NCBI GenBank assembly: GCA_031426455.1
Contig: JANPLI010000139.1
Location: 9,932 to 73,931, forward strand
Direction: 5' to 3'
Source: JANNMJ01 sp031426455
Lineage (GTDB): Bacteria; Bacteroidota; Bacteroidia; Cytophagales; Hymenobacteraceae
DNA length: 64,000 bases
The translations under genes were made by a program, and so were the position numbers. Under the pieces are notes generated by a model, which was given only the letters and a program-made list of their open reading frames with translations, was not told the DNA's origin and did not search any database. Every line of letters begins with the position of its first letter. The first letter of the stretch is position 1. Below, in pieces: positions 1 to 7,749 of the stretch.

Positions 1-278
1 AATTCTTCGATGATCGCCAACTCGGCCAGTTCCTGCTCTTCTAGCTCGGAGCGATACTGTTCCTTGTAAACCTGGGCCGATTCCCGGCGCTGCTTGGCGG
101 CCTTGTTGAGGAGTTTCAGTTCGGCCTCCGGGGTCAGGACGCCGTCTTCGGCGGCCCCTTTCTCGGTTTCGGCCAACAAAATGGCCGATTTGATGCCCCG
201 CAGGGCCGTCAGACGGATTTTATCCTTGGCCAGCATAGCCTGTTTGATGGCGGCGTCGATGTCGGTTTTGAGAGACAT
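1..278 (-). CDS. GatB/YqeY domain protein, 3' end outside the window
   Basis: This is the N-terminal 92 residues of a small YqeY-type protein, read from ATG at 276-278. The start MSLKTDIDAAIKQAMLAKDK and the following segment LTALRGIKSAILLAETEK match the helical N-terminal part of YqeY proteins. That family is related to the tail domain of GatB and is thought to bind tRNA, but its exact job is not established. The gene runs off the left edge, so roughly the last third is missing. It is divergent from pdxJ, with 243 bp between the two starts. Confidence 0.85.
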   Translation of the reverse strand, partial: MSLKTDIDAAIKQAMLAKDKIRLTALRGIKSAILLAETEKGAAEDGVLTPEAELKLLNKAAKQRRESAQVYKEQYRSELEEQELAELAIIEE

Positions 279-285
279 AACTTTT

Positions 286-335
286 GACTGAGTGACTGAT
301 TGACTGAGCAACTGCGTGACTGTAGTGAGATGACG
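286..335. repeat. GTGACTGA-type short repeat block
   Basis: Imperfect units of GACTGA/GTGACTG are repeated in the spacer between yqeY and pdxJ. The same unit occurs at 40077-40115 and 46111-46140. No complementary arm is seen here. Confidence 0.7.
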
Positions 336-415
336 GGAAGTAGTGCCTAGCTGTCTGTTGTGCGGCTACCCTGGCCTCCTGACAGCGCAAAGTACGGCGC
401 GGCGTGGCGTAAGGG

Positions 416-423
416 TAAATTTG
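416..423 (+). promoter_or_regulatory. Candidate -7 element (TAAATTTG) upstream of pdxJ
   Basis: TAAATTTG fits the Bacteroidetes -7 consensus TAnnTTTG. It lies about 100 bp before the pdxJ start. No convincing -33 TTG was found at the expected distance, so this is tentative. Confidence 0.3.
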
Positions 424-521
424 AACCATTAAACCCACTGCTCGCGAAGTAACCGGTTCAGAAAAAAGCTCCGTCACGTAGCTACACAGCCAAAAAATCA
501 CTCCGTCACGCCCTCCAATCG

Positions 522-1238
522 GTGCCTCATCTCAGCGTCAACATCAACAAAATCGCCACGCTGCGCAATGCGCGCGGCCACAACCGGCCTAATGTGGTGG
601 CCACAGCCCTCGACTGCGAACGGTTTGGTGCCCAGGGCATCACGGTCCACCCACGGCCCGACGAGCGCCACATCCGTTTTCAGGATGTGCGCGACCTGCG
701 CCCCGTGCTGACTACTGAATTCAACATCGAGGGCAACCCCACCCCAGATTTCATTGCGCTGGTCCTCGAAAACCGGCCTGCGCAGGTCACGCTCGTGCCC
801 GATGCGCCGGACGCCCTTACCTCCAACGCTGGCTGGGACTCGGTGCGCCACGGCGATTTTCTGCGGCCGATCATTGCGCAGTTTCGGGCAGCCGGCATCC
901 GGACGAGCATTTTCGTGGACCCCGACCCCGTGCAGGTCCGCGCCGCCGCTGCCACCGGCACCGACCGCATTGAGCTGTACACCGAAGCCTACGCCGCCGG
1001 CTACCCAACTGACCGCGCCGCCGCCGTGGCGCCGTTCGTCTTGGCGGCAGCCGCGGCCGCCGAAATGGGCCTCGGCCTGAATGCCGGTCACGATCTCGAC
1101 CTCGACAATCTCGCCTACTTCGCGCATTCTCTGCCGAACTTGCTGGAAGTCAGCATTGGCCACGCCCTGGTGTGCGACGCGCTGTACCTGGGGCTGGAAA
1201 ACACGATCCAGGCTTACCGGCGGGCGTTGCGGCCGTAA
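522..1238 (+). CDS. pdxJ: Pyridoxine 5'-phosphate synthase
   Basis: PdxJ condenses 1-deoxy-D-xylulose 5-phosphate with 3-amino-2-oxopropyl phosphate to give pyridoxine 5'-phosphate, the ring-closing step of DXP-dependent vitamin B6 synthesis in the cytoplasm. The 238-residue length is normal for this TIM-barrel enzyme. Family motifs are visible: VNINKIATLRNARG at the start, GITVHPRPDERHI near residue 38, GLNAGHDLDLDNL near 185 and IGHALVCDAL near 212. The start is a GTG at 522, chosen because the family motif begins three residues later and no ATG precedes it in frame. It is the first gene of a forward run that continues with mnmH. No defects are seen. Confidence 0.95.
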   Translation: MPHLSVNINKIATLRNARGHNRPNVVATALDCERFGAQGITVHPRPDERHIRFQDVRDLRPVLTTEFNIEGNPTPDFIALVLENRPAQVTLVPDAPDALTSNAGWDSVRHGDFLRPIIAQFRAAGIRTSIFVDPDPVQVRAAAATGTDRIELYTEAYAAGYPTDRAAAVAPFVLAAAAAAEMGLGLNAGHDLDLDNLAYFAHSLPNLLEVSIGHALVCDALYLGLENTIQAYRRALRP

Positions 1239-1273
1239 CGTCCCTCCTCGCCCACCCCTACGTTTTACTGGTA

Positions 1274-2308
1274 ATGATCCATCCTGTTCCACTGGCGGCT
1301 TTTCTGGCCGATACGTCCGCCCCGCTCCTCGACGTGCGGGCGCCCGTGGAATTTGCGCAGGGTCATATCCCCGGCGCCCGTTCACTGCCGCTTTTTTCCG
1401 ACGACGAGCGGGCCCGCATCGGCACCACTTACAAGCAGGTTTCGCCGGAAAAAGCCGTGTTGCTGGGCCTGGATTTTTTTGGGCCGAAGCTGCGGACGCT
1501 CGTCGAGCAGGCCCGCAAACTGGCGCCCGGTCAGGAAGTGCGCCTGCACTGCTGGCGCGGCGGAATGCGTTCCGGCGCTGTGGCCTGGCTCCTTAACCTG
1601 GCCGGGCTGGACGTGCAGTTGCTGCAAGGCGGTTACAAGGAATACCGCCGCTGGGCCGGGCAGATCTTCGCCGACGAAGCCGCCACCGCGCCGCTACGGG
1701 TGCTGGGCGGTTTTACCGGCGCCGGTAAAACCGACGTCCTGCACGAGCTGGCCCGGCGCGGCGAGGCAGTGGTCGATCTGGAAGGGCTGGCGCACCATAA
1801 AGGCTCGGCATTCGGCGCTATCGGGCAACCCACGCAGCCCACGCAGGAGCAGTTCGAAAACGAGCTGGCCTGGGCGCTACACCGCACCGCGCAAGCGTAC
1901 CCCGGTCAGTCGATCTGGGTCGAGGACGAAAGCCGCTCGGTGGGTGCCGTTTCGTTGCCACCGCTGTTCTACGAGCGCCTGCGCGCCGCGCCGCTAACCG
2001 TACTGGACGTGCCCCGCGACGCCCGTGTGGCCAAGCTGGCCGACGAATACGGCCGCGAAGACCCTCAAAAACTTGCTCTGGCCGTGATGCGCATCGGCAA
2101 AAAGCTTGGTGGCCTGGCCACCAAGCAGGCGCTGGGCGCCATCGTGGAAGGCGACTTCGTCACGATGGTCGAACGCGTGCTGGACTATTACGACAAAGCC
2201 TACGGCTATGGGTTGGAGGGCCGCGCTGGGCAAACCATGCGGGTAGCGACAGATACGGTGAACGCTGCACTGAATGCGAAATTGATCAACCATAAGCTTC
2301 CCGAATGA
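1274..2308 (+). CDS. mnmH: tRNA 2-selenouridine synthase (SelU/MnmH)
   Basis: MnmH replaces the sulfur of 2-thiouridine at the wobble position of certain tRNAs with selenium, using selenophosphate and passing through a geranylated intermediate. The 344-residue protein has an N-terminal rhodanese domain with the catalytic cysteine in HCWRGG (Cys93) and a C-terminal P-loop domain with GGFTGAGKT (about 145-153). The ATG at 1274 is preferred because the rhodanese fold starts just after it. A longer in-frame reading from 1172 would overlap the end of pdxJ and adds residues the family lacks. The gene overlaps the next one by ATGA, and selD lies two genes downstream, so the selenium donor and the user enzyme are encoded together. 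Confidence 0.94.
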   Translation: MIHPVPLAAFLADTSAPLLDVRAPVEFAQGHIPGARSLPLFSDDERARIGTTYKQVSPEKAVLLGLDFFGPKLRTLVEQARKLAPGQEVRLHCWRGGMRSGAVAWLLNLAGLDVQLLQGGYKEYRRWAGQIFADEAATAPLRVLGGFTGAGKTDVLHELARRGEAVVDLEGLAHHKGSAFGAIGQPTQPTQEQFENELAWALHRTAQAYPGQSIWVEDESRSVGAVSLPPLFYERLRAAPLTVLDVPRDARVAKLADEYGREDPQKLALAVMRIGKKLGGLATKQALGAIVEGDFVTMVERVLDYYDKAYGYGLEGRAGQTMRVATDTVNAALNAKLINHKLPE

Positions 2309-2811
2309 GCGACCGTATCAAGCAGCAGGCTCAAAAAAACATTGCACAGTATGGACTGCACATTCTTCACATACTGGGTGATACGGAGGGAGCGTGTTTC
2401 ACGTACAGCATCGGCCTCTACGAGACGTTTGGCCATCCCGAAATCATTTTATTGGGTTTGAAAGCAGAAGTAGCGCACAGCATTCTAAATGCGATGGCTG
2501 ACGTCATCCGCGACCATCACTCCTTCGATTCTCACTTGTTTTACGATGATATTCTGGGCGGTTATTCGTGTTATATGCTGCCGGTCGAGCAGCAGCATTA
2601 CGACGCATATGTGGGCCAAGCTGTATCATATTATGGACACACTGATTTTCCGTTGCTCCAATGCGTATACCCCAGCGTTGAGGGAGTCTATCCGTGGAAT
2701 AAAAATGCTTCTGAAAGCCTCCAATGGTTTGAACCGTTGTTGGGACAACCCGACATTACTATCGATCTTCAACGGTTGGGCCTGAGTAATTCCCCTAATA
2801 CCGCCACGTAA
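2305..2811 (+). CDS. DUF4262 domain protein in the selenium cluster
   Basis: This 168-residue cytoplasmic protein resembles the DUF4262 family. The recognisable parts are FTYSIGLYETFGHPEIILLG near residue 32 and a tyrosine- and tryptophan-rich second half (for example QCVYPSVEGVYPW). No function is established for the family and no catalytic motif is obvious. Its start overlaps the mnmH stop by four bases (ATGA), implying translational coupling, and selD begins 15 bp after its stop. Its base composition is less GC-rich than its neighbours, which may mean it was inserted into an older mnmH-selD pair. A link to selenium is suggested only by position. Confidence 0.75.
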   Translation: MSDRIKQQAQKNIAQYGLHILHILGDTEGACFTYSIGLYETFGHPEIILLGLKAEVAHSILNAMADVIRDHHSFDSHLFYDDILGGYSCYMLPVEQQHYDAYVGQAVSYYGHTDFPLLQCVYPSVEGVYPWNKNASESLQWFEPLLGQPDITIDLQRLGLSNSPNTAT

Positions 2812-2825
2812 AACCTGTTTGTTGT

Positions 2826-3935
2826 ATGGAATCCCCCCAAGTAGCCGCAGCGGCCGCCCTGCCCCTTGCCATCAAGCTAACTCACTACTCCCACGGCGCA
2901 GGTTGCGGCTGCAAGATTGCGCCGGCCGTGCTGGACAAAATCCTCCATTCCGGCCTGGCGGCGCCTGCACCCGTGGATGCGCGCCTGCTGGTGGGTAACG
3001 CCTCGCGCGACGATGCCGCCGTCTGGCGCCTGCCCGAATCGGCTGGTGGCCCCGACGGACAGTGCCTGATTTCCACCACCGACTTTTTTATGCCCATCGT
3101 CGATGATGCCTTCGACTTTGGGCGCATCGCCGCCGCCAACGCCATTTCCGACGTGTACGCGATGGGCGGCACCCCCGTGCTGGCCATTGCCATTCTGGGT
3201 TGGCCAATTGATAAGCTGCCGCCGGAAGTGGCTGGCCGGGTGCTCGACGGCGCCCGCGCCATCTGCGCCGAAGCCGGTATTGCACTGGCTGGCGGGCATT
3301 CCATCGACGCGCCGGAACCCATTTTCGGCCTCGCCGTGAATGGGCTGGTCCGCGAGGCACACCTGAAACGAAACGACACCGCCGCGCCCAGCTGCCGCCT
3401 TTACCTGACCAAGCCGCTCGGCGTGGGCATTCTCAGTACGGCCCAAAAGAAGGACCTGCTGAAAGCGGAGGACGCCGACGTAGCCCCGCGCCAGATGCGC
3501 CAACTGAACCGCGTGGGCGCCGCCCTGGGGGCGCTGCCCGGCGTCCGGGCGATGACCGATGTGACCGGCTTTGGCCTTCTCGGCCACCTGGGCGAAGTCT
3601 GTGCGGGCTCCGGCGTGGTGGCCGAAATCGTGTTCGACCAAGTACCCGTGTTGCCGGAGGCGTTGACGTATCTGCGGCAGGGGGCGGTACCGGGCGGCAC
3701 GGGGCGTAACTGGGCATCCTATGGCCATACGGTCGGCCCGCTGCCGTCAGAGGAAGCTCGGTTGCTGCTCGCCGACCCCCAAACGTCCGGGGGGCTGTTG
3801 GTATGCGTAGCACCCGACGCCGTGGCCGACGCAGAGCGCATTTTTACCGCCTTCGGGCTGACGCCGCAACCATTCGGCGAGCTGCGCGAGCGGCGCGAAA
3901 GCGACGCGCCGGGGGTGCTGATAACCGTCAGGTAA
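2826..3935 (+). CDS. selD: Selenide, water dikinase (selenophosphate synthetase)
   Basis: SelD makes selenophosphate from selenide and ATP, the selenium donor for MnmH and for selenocysteine. The protein has 369 residues. It carries the active-site motif HGAGCGCK with Cys27 and Lys30, which correspond to Cys17 and Lys20 of the E. coli enzyme, so this is the cysteine and not the selenocysteine form. Further family motifs are STTDFFMPIVDD, NAISDVYAMGG, DVTGFGLLGHL and ADPQTSGGLL. The gene follows mnmH and DUF4262 closely, so the local use of selenophosphate is probably tRNA selenation. No selA or selB is present in the window. Confidence 0.96.
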   Translation: MESPQVAAAAALPLAIKLTHYSHGAGCGCKIAPAVLDKILHSGLAAPAPVDARLLVGNASRDDAAVWRLPESAGGPDGQCLISTTDFFMPIVDDAFDFGRIAAANAISDVYAMGGTPVLAIAILGWPIDKLPPEVAGRVLDGARAICAEAGIALAGGHSIDAPEPIFGLAVNGLVREAHLKRNDTAAPSCRLYLTKPLGVGILSTAQKKDLLKAEDADVAPRQMRQLNRVGAALGALPGVRAMTDVTGFGLLGHLGEVCAGSGVVAEIVFDQVPVLPEALTYLRQGAVPGGTGRNWASYGHTVGPLPSEEARLLLADPQTSGGLLVCVAPDAVADAERIFTAFGLTPQPFGELRERRESDAPGVLITVR

Positions 3936-4011
3936 CGACGTCTTTCCGCGCAAACTAATCGGCCGCTGGCCCGGTTGCTTTAGCCAGTCAAGGTGGCTTT
4001 TCTATTACGTA

Positions 4012-4206
4012 ATGATGCTGCAATTATTTTTGATCGGTCTGCTTTTCCTGACGGCGTTGGCCTACGTAGCTCGTCTGGTTTGGCGTTCGTTTGCAGCGCC
4101 GGCTGCTGGCGCGGGCTGCGCGAAGGGTTGCGGCGGCTGCTCCGTCGCGGTGACGGCGAAACTGGCGCAGGTCGAAGGGAATGCCCGACGTGGCGTTTCC
4201 AACTAA
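4012..4206 (+). CDS. FeoB-associated Cys-rich membrane protein-like
   Basis: This 64-residue protein has one N-terminal membrane helix (LFLIGLLFLTALAYVARLVW) followed by a cysteine cluster, GCAKGCGGCS. That layout is typical of the small FeoB-associated Cys-rich membrane proteins found next to iron transporters. No feo gene is nearby, so a role in iron handling is only by analogy. The start could be either of two adjacent ATGs (4012 or 4015). Confidence 0.65.
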   Translation: MMLQLFLIGLLFLTALAYVARLVWRSFAAPAAGAGCAKGCGGCSVAVTAKLAQVEGNARRGVSN

Positions 4207-4329
4207 GCTGCGCTTCGGTCGCCTTTCGTCAGGAGCATCCGCATCCAATCCGCTGACGCTTGCGTAACAGGCCGCGAGCCGCATCTTCAGCGGTTTTTCA
4301 TTCGAAATTTTAGCCCCCTTTCGCCCCCG

Positions 4330-4677
4330 ATGCAAGATAAAAGAGAAGAGCGCACCCTCACGGCAATGGAAAACCGGCTGCGCCAGGAAGGCTTCAAAAT
4401 CGATTTCAACGTAGCGGACGGTCGCCTGACGACCATCGAGCAGGATAACGACCGGCCCCGCTCGTGGGCTGCGGCCGATGTGCGCATCGTCGATTTCTAC
4501 CGTTTCGAAGGCGAGTCGAATCCGGACGATATGGCGATCCTGTACGCCATCGAAACGGTGGATGGCACGAAGGGGACCATTTCCAACTCCTACGGCACTT
4601 ATGCCGATGCCGATACGGATACCTTCATCCTGGAAGTGGAAAACTTGGGTAAAAACCTGGATAAAGCTGTCAAATAG
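4330..4677 (+). CDS. Conserved hypothetical protein, 115 aa
   Basis: I do not recognise a named family. The protein is soluble and acidic, with a charged N-terminus (DKREERTLTAMENRLRQEGF) and a C-terminal half that reads like a small alpha/beta domain (AILYAIETVDGTKGTISNSYG, then TFILEVENLGK). There is no signal peptide or membrane segment. Codon use matches its neighbours, and a strong hairpin terminator follows 42 bp after the stop, which supports a real single-gene transcript. Confidence 0.65.
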   Translation: MQDKREERTLTAMENRLRQEGFKIDFNVADGRLTTIEQDNDRPRSWAAADVRIVDFYRFEGESNPDDMAILYAIETVDGTKGTISNSYGTYADADTDTFILEVENLGKNLDKAVK

Positions 4678-4719
4678 ACCGCTGGAGTTTTTGAGCCCGC
4701 AGCCGCCGCTGATGTCCTG

Positions 4720-4762
4720 GACCGCTGATGAGTTCGTTGCTCGTCGGCGGTCTTTGTTTTTT
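4720..4762 (+). terminator. Rho-independent terminator after the 115-aa gene
   Basis: A 13-bp stem (4720-4732 paired with 4740-4752, two G-T wobbles) closes on a 7-nt loop and is followed by TTTGTTTTTT. It also lies just beyond the 3' end of the oppositely oriented radical SAM gene. Confidence 0.85.
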
Positions 4763-4777
4763 CAGCGGCCTCAGCGG

Positions 4778-5821
4778 TCAGCCCCACACCTTCGTGCCTT
4801 CCGTGCAGTTGCGGCACATCTCGATGTGTTCGCGGCCTTTCAGCAACTGGCGACGGAACTGCTGATATTTGGGTCCTTGCCAAAGCGCGCGGAACGATTG
4901 GTGTTGCAGTTCGCCCAGTTGGTGGTCCGCGTCTTTGTCGAAGCAACAGGGCACGACGCGGCCGTCCCAGGTCACCACGCACGAGTGCCACATTTTCCAG
5001 CAATGGTTCAGCAGCTTGCTTTTTACCTGCCACGTGCCCGTAGCGGGGCTTTGCTGATACCGGGAATAGTAATCGATGGTCGGAATGAGTGGCGAGCCGT
5101 TCGCGTAATCGTAAATCTGGGCGGTTTTAAACCATACATCATCCACGCCGATGCTGCGGGCCAGCAGGCGGGCTTCTTCGATCTGGTGTTCGTTGGGGCG
5201 CACCACCAGAAACTGAAAGACGACCATCGGCGTAGCCGACTTTAGCTCCTTCTTCCATTTGACGATATTGCGGGCGCCCGCCAGCACCTTCTCGATCTGG
5301 CCGCCCACCCGATACTGTTCATATACTTCCTGCGTCGTGCCGTCGAGGGAGATGATGAGCCGGTCCAGTCCGCTTTCTACCGTCCGGCGCGCCACCGCGT
5401 CCGTCAGGTAATGACCGTTGGTGGAGGTGGCCGTGTAGAGGTTCCGGTCGGCGGCGTAGCGCACGTGTTCCAGAAAACGCGGGTGCAGATACGGTTCTCC
5501 CTGAAAGTAGAAAATCAGGTAAAGCAGCTCGCGGTGAAGCTGGTCGATCGTGGCCCGAAACACTTCATCGGGCAGCATTCCCGTGGGCCGCGTAAACGAG
5601 CGTAGGCCGCTGGGGCACTCCGGGCAGCGCAGGTTACAACTGGTTGTGGGTTCGAGCGAAAGGGCTACCGGTAGCCCCACCAGCCGGGCGCGGCCCGTCA
5701 GCCGGCTCAGGCCATACGACCCCACCACTTTCGCCGCATTCAATGCCCGGCGCCAGGTGAGTTTACGCGCGAAACGCAGGCCATCGGCCACGGCAGCACG
5801 GGAAGGTAGGGCAAGCGGCAT
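4778..5821 (-). CDS. Radical SAM/SPASM domain protein
   Basis: The 347-residue enzyme has the radical SAM cluster motif CNLRCPEC (Cys62, Cys66, Cys69), which binds a 4Fe-4S cluster and cleaves S-adenosylmethionine. It also has a cysteine-rich C-terminus (HCWKMWHSC, VVPCCFDKD, MCRNC) typical of SPASM domains that hold auxiliary clusters. Such proteins modify peptides, sugars or cofactors; the substrate here cannot be told. The ATG at 5821 is preferred to an upstream TTG at 5860, because that TTG lies inside a promoter-like GACCTTTG. No peptide-precursor gene is adjacent, so a maturase role for a small peptide is not supported locally. Confidence 0.85.
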   Translation of the reverse strand: MPLALPSRAAVADGLRFARKLTWRRALNAAKVVGSYGLSRLTGRARLVGLPVALSLEPTTSCNLRCPECPSGLRSFTRPTGMLPDEVFRATIDQLHRELLYLIFYFQGEPYLHPRFLEHVRYAADRNLYTATSTNGHYLTDAVARRTVESGLDRLIISLDGTTQEVYEQYRVGGQIEKVLAGARNIVKWKKELKSATPMVVFQFLVVRPNEHQIEEARLLARSIGVDDVWFKTAQIYDYANGSPLIPTIDYYSRYQQSPATGTWQVKSKLLNHCWKMWHSCVVTWDGRVVPCCFDKDADHQLGELQHQSFRALWQGPKYQQFRRQLLKGREHIEMCRNCTEGTKVWG

Positions 5822-5857
5822 CGCAGCGGGGCCACCGCAACGCGCGGCAGGGTGGGG

Positions 5858-5865
5858 CAAAGGTC
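5858..5865 (-). promoter_or_regulatory. Candidate -7 element GACCTTTG before the radical SAM gene
   Basis: GACCTTTG is close to TAnnTTTG and sits 37 bp before the chosen ATG. The same word with similar flanks occurs before nuoH and nuoK. Confidence 0.4.
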
Positions 5866-5948
5866 GGCCCGCGCGGCAGTCCGCGCGGCTTTAGCGGCAA
5901 TGGCGCTACGGGCGCTTTCGTTTCAAGCGGCCAGCCATAAGCTGTAGG

Positions 5949-7574
5949 CTAATTCTGATTAGGCACCCGGGGCGTTACCCGCCGGTGGCGCGTCGTTCGC
6001 GATGGGGCTGGTTTCGTGGCGGGTTTCGGCGCGGGCACTACTTCAGCTACTTTCTCCGGCTCCGGAATGAGTTGAGGAACAGGTGGGGGCGGCGGTGGCG
6101 GCATCGAGCGGCCCATCTGACTCACAATTTCGGATTGCGCCCCGGGGTTACTGACGCGCAGCAGCCGCCGGTTGGCAATGGTGCCATCTTCGGCGATCAG
6201 CAGATAAGCAGGCAACTCTTTTAATTCATAAAGGCGTGCCAGCGGGGCCTGGAGCCCGGCGCCCGCGTACACGTGTGCGCCGTTTAGATTTTTATTGGTC
6301 ACGATCCGCTGCCAAACGGCCCGGTCATCGTCCAGAGAGACGCTCACGAAGGCGACTTTGTCCTGTAGGCGACGCGCAAGGTCCTGCTGGTACGGCAAGT
6401 CGCGCAGCGATTGGCCGGAGGTGCTTTTCCAGAAAGTCAGATACACCATCTTGCCCACGAACTGGCGCAGCGAAATCGTATCGCCTTTGGGCGTCTGCAG
6501 CGCAAAATCCGGGGCTGGGGCTCCCAACGCCAGCAGGCGGGTTGTTTCCAGTTCAGCGGCCAGCAGGGGCACGTAACGCCCTTGGGTATCGATGCTTATC
6601 CGGTAGTCGTCGAACAGCGCCAGCGAGCGTTTCAGATGGCCGTTACGGAAGGAGTCGCGCAGAATCCGGCCCAGCATTACGGCTTCCACTTCGCCGGAAA
6701 ATTTGTCGTGCGCCAGTTGATACGCGGCGCTGAAATAGTCCGGATCGGCGCGGCGGTGGTGTTCTTCGCGCAGTTGCCAGGCTAAATAATTGGTCAGAAA
6801 GGTCTGATAAGTGGGCGAAAGCAGGGCGGTCTGGGTATCGATATTGACTACCCGCAGAAAGTCAAAATACCCCGGCGACACGGCCAGCCGCCCTTCATTA
6901 CTGACCACTTGTTCACGCAGGTCCTGGTACGTCAGGCGGTCGTTAGCCCAGGAAAAAGTCAGATCGGCCTGTGCAAAGTCGCGAAATGCGGCCGAAACAG
7001 CGCCCTTTTCTTCTTCTTCCGCCAGAAAAATAGCTAATTCGGCGCGCTCGCGTTCTAATCGGTGGTCGAGGAACTTGATAAATCCCTCTTCGTAAAACAT
7101 AATATTATAAGGAAGCACCTGCCACTCCTCGTTATCGACGAATGTGCGCTCGTGGTCGGCCAGATACGTGTTGACTGCCGCCTGCGGGCCTTTGAATTTG
7201 ATGCTATTGGAAATGTCTTTCGCCTTGAAGCGAAGCTGCAACTCCGTGCCCGGCTCCAGCCAGAGCGTAATGGCTTCGGAACGGTACACGAGTTCGGCCA
7301 CGACGGGGCCGTTCAGAGGCAGCGAGATCGCAAAGGAATGGTCGTCGTCGAGGCGCGCCAGCAGGCGCTGCTCCTTATCATCCAGCAAACTGGGGTGCCA
7401 GGCCAGAAAAATGGAATCTGACACGGGGCTGCTGATGGTGCCCCGGATAATGGCCACCCCCATTTGCTGCGCCTGCCCGGGGATAGGCAACCCCAGCAAG
7501 CCCGTCAGCAGCCAGGTTAGCACCAATAGCAGCAGCCGATTCGCGGAAGAAAGCTGGTTTATAACGTTTTCCAT
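5949..7574 (-). CDS. TlpA-like thioredoxin-fold protein lacking the CxxC motif
   Basis: The 541-residue protein has an N-terminal hydrophobic signal or anchor (LLLLVLTWLLTGLLGLPIPG), a long alpha/beta N-domain, and a C-terminal TlpA/AhpC-type domain from about residue 350 (GAPAPDFALQTPKGDTISL). Redoxins of this type normally read FWxxWCxxC at the active site. Here the segment is FWKSTSGQSLRDLP, with no cysteine, so it is unlikely to exchange disulfides. The tail is proline-rich, starting with MPPPPPPPVPQ and ending in basic residues. The start is the ATG at 7574; a TTG three codons earlier is less likely. The protein probably acts in the periplasm or cell envelope. Confidence 0.8.
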   Translation of the reverse strand: MENVINQLSSANRLLLLVLTWLLTGLLGLPIPGQAQQMGVAIIRGTISSPVSDSIFLAWHPSLLDDKEQRLLARLDDDHSFAISLPLNGPVVAELVYRSEAITLWLEPGTELQLRFKAKDISNSIKFKGPQAAVNTYLADHERTFVDNEEWQVLPYNIMFYEEGFIKFLDHRLERERAELAIFLAEEEEKGAVSAAFRDFAQADLTFSWANDRLTYQDLREQVVSNEGRLAVSPGYFDFLRVVNIDTQTALLSPTYQTFLTNYLAWQLREEHHRRADPDYFSAAYQLAHDKFSGEVEAVMLGRILRDSFRNGHLKRSLALFDDYRISIDTQGRYVPLLAAELETTRLLALGAPAPDFALQTPKGDTISLRQFVGKMVYLTFWKSTSGQSLRDLPYQQDLARRLQDKVAFVSVSLDDDRAVWQRIVTNKNLNGAHVYAGAGLQAPLARLYELKELPAYLLIAEDGTIANRRLLRVSNPGAQSEIVSQMGRSMPPPPPPPVPQLIPEPEKVAEVVPAPKPATKPAPSRTTRHRRVTPRVPNQN

Positions 7575-7749
7575 AGAATCCAAATACGCTGACTGTATGC
7601 TGACTCCCCCCCTACTGGTGCGCGCCCGGTGGTGTCAACGGACGTATCAGAACCGAAATGTACGACGACCGGCCAACTTATCGGCAACCAATTGGCTAAA
7701 AAAATGACACTTTTTTGGACTACCCGCTCGCTTCTTTGCAGGATGGAAA

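Noticed and set aside
498..1385. A 295-codon open frame on the minus strand
   Set aside because: It lies opposite pdxJ and the start of mnmH, both clearly coding.
3981..4003. Hairpin AGCCA/TGGCT followed by TTTTCT after selD
   Set aside because: The stem is only five pairs; too weak to list as a terminator.
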